A DNA stretch of 64,000 bases from Pseudomonadales bacterium. GTDB taxonomy: Bacteria; Pseudomonadota; Gammaproteobacteria; Pseudomonadales; Azotimanducaceae. The notes below the pieces were generated by a model that had not been told where the DNA came from, did no database searches, and saw only the letters and a list, made by a program, of their open reading frames with translations. The position numbers were made by a program, and so were the translations under genes. The stretch spans positions 35,042 through 99,041 of the forward strand of contig JANQFF010000103.1 in NCBI GenBank assembly GCA_028277965.1. Direction: 5' to 3'. Positions 42,273-48,879 of this stretch are shown piece by piece (positions within the stretch are counted from its first letter, which is position 1; each line of letters begins with the position of its first letter).

Positions 42273-43292
42273 GTGAATCCGATAAAGACCCTTCTATGTG
42301 AAGAGATCTCCGAGGAGATTGGCTCAGTCCACCTCCGCGAAATTAACCTCCCCGACCCCGGACCCGGTGAAATCCAGGTCCGTCTGAAAGCGTGTGCGGT
42401 GAACTTCCCGGATCTCCTTATGATCCAGGGAAAGTACCAGTTCAAACCGCCGCTGCCGTTTGCGCCGGGTGGAGAATCAGCAGGTGATGTTGTGGCGGTA
42501 GGAAAGGGTGTCACAAACTTCAGGGAAGGCGATGCTGTTGTTCTCGGCACACGATACGGTGGTTTTGCAGAAGCGTTGAACGTCCCGGAGAAACAGGCCA
42601 GGCCACTCCCGTCCGGCATGGATTACGCTAAAGCCGCAAGTTTCCATACAGCGTATCTCACAGCGTATGTCGCGTTATACCGCCGTGGTGAGCTGCAGGC
42701 TGGTGAAACCCTTCTGGTACATGGGGCGACAGGTGGTGTTGGCATGGCAGCCGTGGATCTGGGCAAACACTTTGGCGCCACCGTGATTGCGACCGGTGGT
42801 CGGGACGACAAGCTGGCAGTCGTTAAATCCCGGGGTGCGGATCACGTGATCAACTACACCCTCGAAGATGGTTCACTTGGCGGTTTCCGGGACGAAGTGA
42901 AAACCCTTACTGACGGGCGGGGTGCTGATGTCATCTACGACCCGGTTGGGGGAGACGTGTTTGACGAGAGCATGCGTTGCATCAACTGGGGAGGACGGAT
43001 ACTCACAATCGGTTTTACCAGCGGTCGCTGGCCACAGGCGCCGGTCAATCTCATCCTGATCAAGCAGATCTCGGTGATTGGTGTGCGCGCAGGAGAATAC
43101 GGACGCCGAGACCCGGTACGCGGAAAGGAGAACGACGATGCGTTGTTTGCGATGGCTGCTAATGGGGAGATTGACCCGTACATCAGCCACGCTTTGCCGC
43201 TTGAAGAAGCTGTCGGCGCGATGCGCCTGCTGGAAGACCGCGAGGTGATCGGAAAAGCGGTTGTGACAATGAACGGGTATAACCCGTCCTGA
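42273..43292 (+). CDS. Zinc-independent quinone oxidoreductase (MDR family, QOR-like)
   Basis: 339 residues from a GTG preceded by GGGGAA. Catalytic zinc cysteines are absent. FKPPLPFAPGGESAGDVVAV is the MDR N-terminal motif, and VHGATGGVGMAAVDLGKHFG is the NADP-binding loop (GxTGGVG). These enzymes reduce quinones or enones with NADPH. Same direction as the cox-like genes but separated by a REP hairpin; whether it shares their regulation is not clear. It ends 193 bases before the sigma-54 promoter. Confidence 0.88.
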   Translation: MNPIKTLLCEEISEEIGSVHLREINLPDPGPGEIQVRLKACAVNFPDLLMIQGKYQFKPPLPFAPGGESAGDVVAVGKGVTNFREGDAVVLGTRYGGFAEALNVPEKQARPLPSGMDYAKAASFHTAYLTAYVALYRRGELQAGETLLVHGATGGVGMAAVDLGKHFGATVIATGGRDDKLAVVKSRGADHVINYTLEDGSLGGFRDEVKTLTDGRGADVIYDPVGGDVFDESMRCINWGGRILTIGFTSGRWPQAPVNLILIKQISVIGVRAGEYGRRDPVRGKENDDALFAMAANGEIDPYISHALPLEEAVGAMRLLEDREVIGKAVVTMNGYNPS

Positions 43293-43391
43293 CCGGCTGA
43301 ACCCTGAAGCGCTTCGGTGCGGACCGGCTGGTCGCGCATCGGACACCCATTGATCTGTATAACGGATCTGTCATCCCGGGAGCGTATGGTG

Positions 43392-43415
43392 TGCCCCTGT
43401 TCCAGAGATGGGGCA
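43392..43415. promoter_or_regulatory. Inverted repeat upstream of the sigma-54 promoter
   Basis: TGCCCC and GGGGCA arms are separated by 12 bases, centred about 80 bases upstream of the -24 element. Distance and symmetry fit an enhancer-binding-protein site, but no such activator is encoded nearby. Confidence 0.4.
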
Positions 43416-43484
43416 ACCGAGGACCGCTGTGCCCGCATCTGGTGCAGATTCTTACGTTTTCAGGCTGATTGGCGTGCCTTTTCC

Positions 43485-43500
43485 TGGCACGGAAGTTGCT
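43485..43500 (+). promoter_or_regulatory. Sigma-54 (RpoN) promoter for the small peptide gene
   Basis: TGGCACGGAAGTTGCT matches the consensus TGGCACG-N4-TTGCW exactly, with GG and GC ten bases apart. The transcription start would fall near 43511, leaving a leader of about 25 bases that carries AAAGGAG and the ATG at 43536. It lies in an otherwise gene-free stretch of 243 bases. Transcription would need a phosphorylated or ligand-bound activator. Confidence 0.8.
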
Positions 43501-43535
43501 CTACTGACTGCAGCTACAAACAAAAGGAGTTTCGA

Positions 43536-43694
43536 ATGGACCGCAATTTCTTGATTGAAGATCTGAACGAGATTGGCGAACTGGAAATGAACACCGCATG
43601 GGGTGTCAGCTCCCTCTTCGAACAGTATGACGATGTCTCGGTTGATGCAGCGAACGACGATATGTACGAAAACCTGTACGCCATGCCGAGCTGA
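43536..43694 (+). CDS. 52-residue acidic peptide of unknown function
   Basis: A strong AGGAG six bases before the ATG supports it, although the frame is open further upstream. The product is very acidic (13 Asp/Glu against one Arg), with regularly placed aromatics (F5, W22, F28, Y31, Y44, Y48), and ends in YENLYAMPS. No signal peptide, membrane segment or cysteine. It does not show the E-x3-Y pair of PqqA, and no radical SAM or other modifying enzyme is adjacent, so neither cofactor nor RiPP precursor is supported. It is the first gene after the sigma-54 promoter and precedes the PQQ dehydrogenase, from which a large hairpin separates it. Confidence 0.65.
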   Translation: MDRNFLIEDLNEIGELEMNTAWGVSSLFEQYDDVSVDAANDDMYENLYAMPS

Positions 43695-43710
43695 CAAATC
43701 TCTTCATAAG

Positions 43711-43757
43711 CACTCCTCCCGCCGGTAAGCTAGTTCAACGATACCGGGGGAGGAGTG
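43711..43757 (+). promoter_or_regulatory. Hairpin that buries the ribosome-binding site of the PQQ dehydrogenase
   Basis: CACTCCTCCC at 43711-43720, a bulged G, then CCGGTA pair with TACCGG and GGGAGGAGTG at 43742-43757: a 16-bp GC-rich stem with one bulge and a 14-base loop. The right arm contains the whole GGAGGAG ribosome site that ends two bases before the ATG at 43759. No T-run follows, so a terminator is unlikely. As RNA it should block translation start unless opened by a protein, small RNA or an upstream ribosome. Confidence 0.78.
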
Positions 43758-43758
43758 T

Positions 43759-45828
43759 ATGCGTACCTTGTTATGGGCTTGGGTTCTGGCTGCTGGCCTG
43801 CTCGCAGCCTGCTCGGAGCAGACGAGCCCTGATGCGGGTACTGATACGGGTGCCGATGCGAGTCCACCGGATGTCGATTGGCCTCTTTATGGTCATGATC
43901 CGGGCGAGATGCGTTATAGCGCTCTCGACGAGATTAACCAGGATAACGTGGGCGAGCTTGGGCTTGCCTGGAGTTACGAACTTGGAAGTACTCGGGGTGT
44001 TGAAGCGACGCCAATCGTGGTTGACGGGGTCATGTACGTCAGCGCGCCCTGGAGTATCGTCCATGCAATCGATGCAAAATCTGGTGCACCTGTCTGGACC
44101 TTCGATCCGGAGGTAAACAGACAATGGGGACGATGGGCCTGCTGTGACGTTATCAATCGAGGCGTTGCGGTTGATGGTGGTCGTTTGTTTGTCGGAGCCC
44201 TCGATGGCAGGCTGATCGCGGTAGATCGCCGAACCGGCGATGAGATCTGGTCGGTTCAGACCACTCCAACGGATAAACCCTACACAATTACCGGTGCGCC
44301 GAGAGTTGCCGGTGGCAAAGTGATCATAGGCAACGGTGGCGCGGAGTATGGCGTGCGTGGCTATGTCAGTGCTTACGATGTCGCAACGGGCGAGATGGCG
44401 TGGCGCTTCTATACCGTGCCCGGAAATCCCGAAGAACCGCTTGAACACCCGGATCTCGAAATCGCCATGCCAACCTGGAGCGGTGGTCAGTGGTGGGAAA
44501 TCGGTGGGGGCGGAACCGTGTGGGACAGTATGGCCCATGATCCGGACCTTGGGCTGATCTATGTCGGCGTCGGCAACGGTTCCCCCTGGTCACGCTACAT
44601 TCGCAGTCCAGGCGGTGGCGACAATCTCTTTCTCGCGTCCATCCTTGCCATCGACGTCGAGACAGGCCGGTTGAAATGGCACTACCAGACGGTACCGGGC
44701 GACAACTGGGATTACACGGCCACCCAGCACATCATGCTTGCAGACCTGGAAATGGATGGAGAGGTCCGCAAGGTTCTCCTGCAGGCGCCGAAAAACGGGT
44801 TCCTGTATGTCATTGATCGAGCAGACGGTGAACTCCTGTCAGCAACACCCTATGTGGCAATGAACTGGGCAAGTCATGTCGACATAGAAACAGGTCGTCC
44901 GGTCGAGATAGTCGATGGCAATTACGCCAACGAGATGAAGAAGGTCTATCCGGGGCCGACCGGGGCGCATAGCTGGCAGCCGATGTCGTTCAGCAGGCGA
45001 ACGAATCTCCTCTATGTACCGGCACACGACACGGGATACTGGTTTTCCAATGACGATGACTTCGAGTACAACCCGGCAGGTGGCAACCTGGGGATGGATT
45101 TTGTCGCAACGGAAGAAATCTGGAACGCGGACCCTCCGGAGTACAGGGGTCACCTCATCGCCTGGGACCCCATCGCGAAGCGGCCTAGCTGGCAGAAGCG
45201 TTTTGACGGCTACTTCAACGGCGGACTATTGAGCACCGCGGGTGGTCTCCTGTTTCAGGGTAAACCCGACGGATCGATAACTGCCTACCGTGACAGTGAT
45301 GGCGAAGTGTTGTGGCAAACCGAATCGACTACGGGCCTTTTTGCACCACCGGTGACGTACAGAATCGATGGCGAACAATACGTTGCCATCGCTGCGGGCA
45401 TGGGTGGATACGAGGCGGTGGAGTACAACCCGAGCCGCATCATCAACGAGTACCACAACGAAGGCAGGGTGCTCGTGTTCAAGCTGGGTGGGACCGCACC
45501 CATGCCGGTTTCTCTAAAACGGGAACAGGTTCTGCCCGATCTGCCTGAGCAGACCGCGAGTGTCGATGTCATCGCTGAAGGAAAAGAGCATTACCGTACC
45601 TATTGCGGGGCTTGTCACGGTCCGTATGCGGTCAGTGGTCTGTTGGTGCCGGACCTGCGCTATCTCTCACCCGATAAGCGGACGATCTTCGAATACATCG
45701 TCGTAGACGGCGCTTTCCGGGAGCTCGGGATGCCTTCATTTGGTGACGTGCTGACAAAAGAGGATGCCCGGGCCATCCACGCGTACCTGCTGCAACGCTC
45801 GTATGAACTCAAAGAGGAATTGATGTGA
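43759..45828 (+). CDS. PQQ-dependent dehydrogenase lipoprotein with C-terminal heme c
   Basis: 689 residues. A lipoprotein signal (WVLAAGLLAACSE, C18) anchors it outside the inner membrane. The body is an eight-bladed propeller with the vicinal disulfide C128-C129 in GRWACCD, characteristic of PQQ alcohol dehydrogenases. D318 in NWDYTATQ is the probable catalytic base; residue 320 is Thr, not the Asp of lanthanide-dependent enzymes, so calcium is expected. APKNGFLYVIDRADGE is a typical blade motif. A C-terminal cytochrome c domain has CGACH at 616-620. The alcohol substrate is unknown; PQQ synthesis genes are not in the window. Its ribosome site lies in a strong hairpin. Confidence 0.9.
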   Translation: MRTLLWAWVLAAGLLAACSEQTSPDAGTDTGADASPPDVDWPLYGHDPGEMRYSALDEINQDNVGELGLAWSYELGSTRGVEATPIVVDGVMYVSAPWSIVHAIDAKSGAPVWTFDPEVNRQWGRWACCDVINRGVAVDGGRLFVGALDGRLIAVDRRTGDEIWSVQTTPTDKPYTITGAPRVAGGKVIIGNGGAEYGVRGYVSAYDVATGEMAWRFYTVPGNPEEPLEHPDLEIAMPTWSGGQWWEIGGGGTVWDSMAHDPDLGLIYVGVGNGSPWSRYIRSPGGGDNLFLASILAIDVETGRLKWHYQTVPGDNWDYTATQHIMLADLEMDGEVRKVLLQAPKNGFLYVIDRADGELLSATPYVAMNWASHVDIETGRPVEIVDGNYANEMKKVYPGPTGAHSWQPMSFSRRTNLLYVPAHDTGYWFSNDDDFEYNPAGGNLGMDFVATEEIWNADPPEYRGHLIAWDPIAKRPSWQKRFDGYFNGGLLSTAGGLLFQGKPDGSITAYRDSDGEVLWQTESTTGLFAPPVTYRIDGEQYVAIAAGMGGYEAVEYNPSRIINEYHNEGRVLVFKLGGTAPMPVSLKREQVLPDLPEQTASVDVIAEGKEHYRTYCGACHGPYAVSGLLVPDLRYLSPDKRTIFEYIVVDGAFRELGMPSFGDVLTKEDARAIHAYLLQRSYELKEELM

Positions 45829-47666
45829 TGCGCGGACTCTTGCTGACATGTCTCCTGGCGCTGGTGGCCTGTGGGGCGCCGGTTGAGCAGGCAGAGGTTG
45901 TTGAACGCGCAGATGAATCGGAACGGCTCAATGCCTGGTTCGAAGAGAAGTTCGAAGAGCGTCTGCAGATGAATCCGATGTGGATGACACGCCTCGGTCG
46001 CAGAGACCGATACCATGAAATTGGCGATCAGAGCGAAGCGGAAGCCGACCGGCAGCTTGCATGGTCGCGTGCAACCGTTGACGAGATGAAGTCGAACTTC
46101 GACTACAACCTGCTCGATACCGAAACGAAAACGTCCTGGGATTTGTGGGTTTACCTCTACGAACAGGCACGCGAAGCGCAGGAGTTTCGCAGTCACAACT
46201 ATGTTTTCAATCAGATGGGTGGAGCGCAAAGCGGGTTGCCGCAATTTATGACGCTCGTGCACCGGGTGGACGATGAAAGCGATATGCAGGCTTATATCAA
46301 ACGGATCGAAGGCATCGGCAAAGGGATCAGTCAGCTGCTTGAAACGGCGCAGCGGCGTGCTGTCGGTGGTGTTCGACCGCCGCGGTTTGCGTACGAGGAG
46401 GTGGGCAAACAGGTCGAGAAGCTCACGAGTGGTGTACCGTTTGCGGAAGTCGGGCCTGATGCACCCTTGTGGCGCGATGCCAGTGCCAAGATAAAGGCGC
46501 TTGAGGATGGCGGGGTCATCACGGCCGAGCGGGCTGCAGCTCTCCGAGCGGAGACGCAGACGGCACTGAAAAACGAGTTTTTGCCGGCCTACGAAGCGCT
46601 GGGTCAGTGGATCAACACGGACATCGATCAGATTGACCCCGAAGCACGTGGAGTCTGGTCACTACCCGACGGAGAGAACTACTACAACCACCGCCTGGCT
46701 GCGATGACGACCACCACGTTGACGGCTGATGAAATCCACGAGATTGGTCTGAGTGAAGTTGCCCGCATACACGATGAGATGCGCGAGATCATGGCAACGG
46801 TCGGGTTTGACGGGTCACTGCAGGACTTCTTCAAGTTCGTTCGGACAGATCCGCAGTTTTTCTATCCCAATACGGACGAAGGTCGCCAGGGGTACATCGA
46901 TGACTCGGACGCGTTCATGGATTTCATCGGGGAACGGCTGCCCGACTATTTTGGGGTACTCCCGAAAGCCCGGCTGGTTGTACGAAGGGTTGAAGCGTTT
47001 CGCGAACAGGATGGTGCCCCACAGCATTACTATCCGGGTACTCCCGACGGATCGCGCCCGGGTGTCTACTACGCCCACCTCTCTGACATGTCGTCCATGC
47101 CGAAGTCGACGATGGAAGCGGTCGCCTATCATGAGGGGAACCCTGGGCACCACATGCAGATCTCAATCGCCCAGGAATTGGAAACTGTACCCATGTTCCG
47201 GACCCAGACCTTCTACACGGCGTACACGGAAGGCTGGGGTCTGTATGCGGAACTCCTCGCGAAAGAGATGGGTGCTTATCAGAATCCCTATTCGGATTTT
47301 GGTCGGTTGGTGTCCGAGATCTGGCGTGCTGTTCGGCTCGTGGTTGACACAGGTATCCACGCCAAGGGCTGGAGTGAAGAACAGGCGGTGAACTATTTCC
47401 GTGCCAACTCGTCGATCAGCGAGGGGCAGATGCGGGCCGAGGTTCAGCGGTACTTCGTCATCCCGGGGCAGGCGACCGCGTACAAGATTGGCATGCTCAA
47501 GATTCTGGAGCTGCGAAGCTACGCACAGGAGGAACTCGGCAACGCTTTTGATATCCGGGAATTCCATGACACGATCCTGACCGGTGGTGCCCTCCCGCTG
47601 ACTATTCTGGAAAGGCGGGTCAAACACTGGGTTGAAGAAATCAAGCAGGAGGCAGCGCGGTCATGA
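45828..47666 (+). CDS. DUF885 lipoprotein, putative metallopeptidase
   Basis: 612 residues from the ATG at 45828, which overlaps the dehydrogenase stop by one base; a GTG one codon earlier is also possible. A lipoprotein signal (LLLTCLLALVACGAP) is followed by a long helical domain. YHEGNPGHHMQ (H435, E436, H441, H442) is the DUF885 zinc motif, preceded by TPDGSRPGVYYAHLSD and followed by YTEGWGLYAELLAKEMG, which supplies the third ligand region. Family members are thought to be M32/M2-related peptidases in the periplasm. Translationally coupled to the PQQ dehydrogenase. Confidence 0.88.
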   Translation: MRGLLLTCLLALVACGAPVEQAEVVERADESERLNAWFEEKFEERLQMNPMWMTRLGRRDRYHEIGDQSEAEADRQLAWSRATVDEMKSNFDYNLLDTETKTSWDLWVYLYEQAREAQEFRSHNYVFNQMGGAQSGLPQFMTLVHRVDDESDMQAYIKRIEGIGKGISQLLETAQRRAVGGVRPPRFAYEEVGKQVEKLTSGVPFAEVGPDAPLWRDASAKIKALEDGGVITAERAAALRAETQTALKNEFLPAYEALGQWINTDIDQIDPEARGVWSLPDGENYYNHRLAAMTTTTLTADEIHEIGLSEVARIHDEMREIMATVGFDGSLQDFFKFVRTDPQFFYPNTDEGRQGYIDDSDAFMDFIGERLPDYFGVLPKARLVVRRVEAFREQDGAPQHYYPGTPDGSRPGVYYAHLSDMSSMPKSTMEAVAYHEGNPGHHMQISIAQELETVPMFRTQTFYTAYTEGWGLYAELLAKEMGAYQNPYSDFGRLVSEIWRAVRLVVDTGIHAKGWSEEQAVNYFRANSSISEGQMRAEVQRYFVIPGQATAYKIGMLKILELRSYAQEELGNAFDIREFHDTILTGGALPLTILERRVKHWVEEIKQEAARS

Positions 47667-48673
47667 AACTTGTGTCTGGGATCCTCACACTGTTGATCAC
47701 GGGTACTGCGTTCGGCGATGCGCACGTCATCACCACGGACACCCACCGGCTGGAAGAGGTGGTGCCGGGTGTATATCTCGCTCAGAGCACAGCACGCCTG
47801 TTCAATTCGAATGCTCTGGTTGTCGTCAACGACGATGACGTCCTGGTCGTCGACTCCCACATCACGCCAACCAAAGCCCGGGAGTTGATCAGTTCGATCC
47901 GCGAGATTACGGACAATCCCATCACAACCCTGGTGAACAGCCACTTTCATTACGATCACAGCCACGGCAACCAGGCGTTTGGCGAAGGTGTGCATATCAT
48001 CGGGCATGAATTTACCCGCATGAAAATGGCGGGTGATCCCTTGAGTGAGCACACGTTTGTACGCGGGAAAGCGGGGAACGAGGAGCGTCTCAAACAACTG
48101 CAACAGGTATACGAAAAGGCAGATGAGGCGAGGCGTCAGGAACTCAAAGCCCAGCTGGATCTGCAGGCAGCTCATGTGGATGCGTGGCGGGAGATTGCGC
48201 CGGTCGCACCCGATATCACGATGAGCCAGAGGATGACATTGTTCCGTGGCAGCCGTGAAATCCAGCTGCATTTTCTGGGACGCGCGCATACCGGGGGAGA
48301 CGTGGTGCTGTATCTTCCGGCGGACAAACTGGTTTTCACCGGAGACATGGCTCTGGAAGGACCCTCCTGGCTGGGCGATGGGTATGTTGATGAATGGCCG
48401 GAGACGCTTGCTAACCTGCTTGCGCTCGATTTCGAGATCGTTGTGCCAGGGCACGGCCGTGTGTTTCGCGACCGCAGCCGTTTAAGTCTCGTACAGGTGT
48501 TTTACAGGGATCTCTGGTCTCGGGTCGCTGCTTTACGGGCGCAGGGCCTGAGCGCTGAGGAGGCAGCGACAGAAGTCGACATGACCGATCACGTTAAGCT
48601 TGGCATTTCCGCCGTTGGCCATGATCCGATCAGCGTTGCGAGGATGTATGAACGCATGAGTAATCCGGATTGA
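47663..48673 (+). CDS. Exported metallo-beta-lactamase-fold protein (SoxH/QRSZ-like)
   Basis: 336 residues with a signal peptide (MKLVSGILTLLITGTAFGDA). SHFHYDHSHG (H94, H96, D98, H99) binds zinc; GRAHTGGDVVLY and VPGHGRVFRDR supply the remaining ligands. A helical insertion (EERLKQLQQVYEKADEARRQ) lies in the middle. Proteins of this type often sit next to PQQ-dependent dehydrogenases in quinoprotein relay clusters; that likeness is from context and general layout, not certain. ATG overlaps the DUF885 stop by four bases. A REP-like hairpin follows. Confidence 0.82.
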   Translation: MKLVSGILTLLITGTAFGDAHVITTDTHRLEEVVPGVYLAQSTARLFNSNALVVVNDDDVLVVDSHITPTKARELISSIREITDNPITTLVNSHFHYDHSHGNQAFGEGVHIIGHEFTRMKMAGDPLSEHTFVRGKAGNEERLKQLQQVYEKADEARRQELKAQLDLQAAHVDAWREIAPVAPDITMSQRMTLFRGSREIQLHFLGRAHTGGDVVLYLPADKLVFTGDMALEGPSWLGDGYVDEWPETLANLLALDFEIVVPGHGRVFRDRSRLSLVQVFYRDLWSRVAALRAQGLSAEEAATEVDMTDHVKLGISAVGHDPISVARMYERMSNPD

Positions 48674-48879
48674 ATCGTGGCTCTTAGCCATCTTGCTGCC
48701 CTTGCTACCTCTGTAGGAGCGGCTTTAGCCGCGATTCTTCGACCTGGATTGTATTCCCGGCATCCCTGCCGCAGTGCTTTCAGGTTGTATAAGCCACGGG
48801 GTCCGCGTCAACGCAAACCGCCTGCAGGCGGTTTGCTGCAAACCCGCACGACGCATGCGTCGTGCCTTTAGCCGCGATT
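48672..48879. repeat. REP-like inverted pair and two perfect palindromes
   Basis: The 3' flank of the MBL gene holds GAATCGTGGCT (48672-48682) facing AGCCGCGATTC (48726-48736). Then come two perfect palindromes: 24 bases at 48813-48836 (centre CCTGCAGG) and 20 bases at 48846-48865 (GCACGACGCATGCGTCGTGC). A third REP-like half (TTTAGCCGCGATT) follows and contains the stop codon of the minus-strand CoA-transferase. No gene is seen here; the block is all hairpin structure. Confidence 0.85.

Noticed and set aside
43536-43694. PqqA or a RiPP precursor peptide
   Set aside because: No E-x3-Y pair and no radical SAM, PqqB-E or other modifying gene in the neighbourhood.
43711-43757. Intrinsic terminator between the peptide gene and the dehydrogenase
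   Set aside because: The stem is followed by a start codon and coding sequence, not by a run of T.
43759-45828. Lanthanide-dependent (XoxF/PedH-type) dehydrogenase
   Set aside because: The residue two after the likely catalytic Asp318 is Thr, not Asp, so calcium use is more likely.
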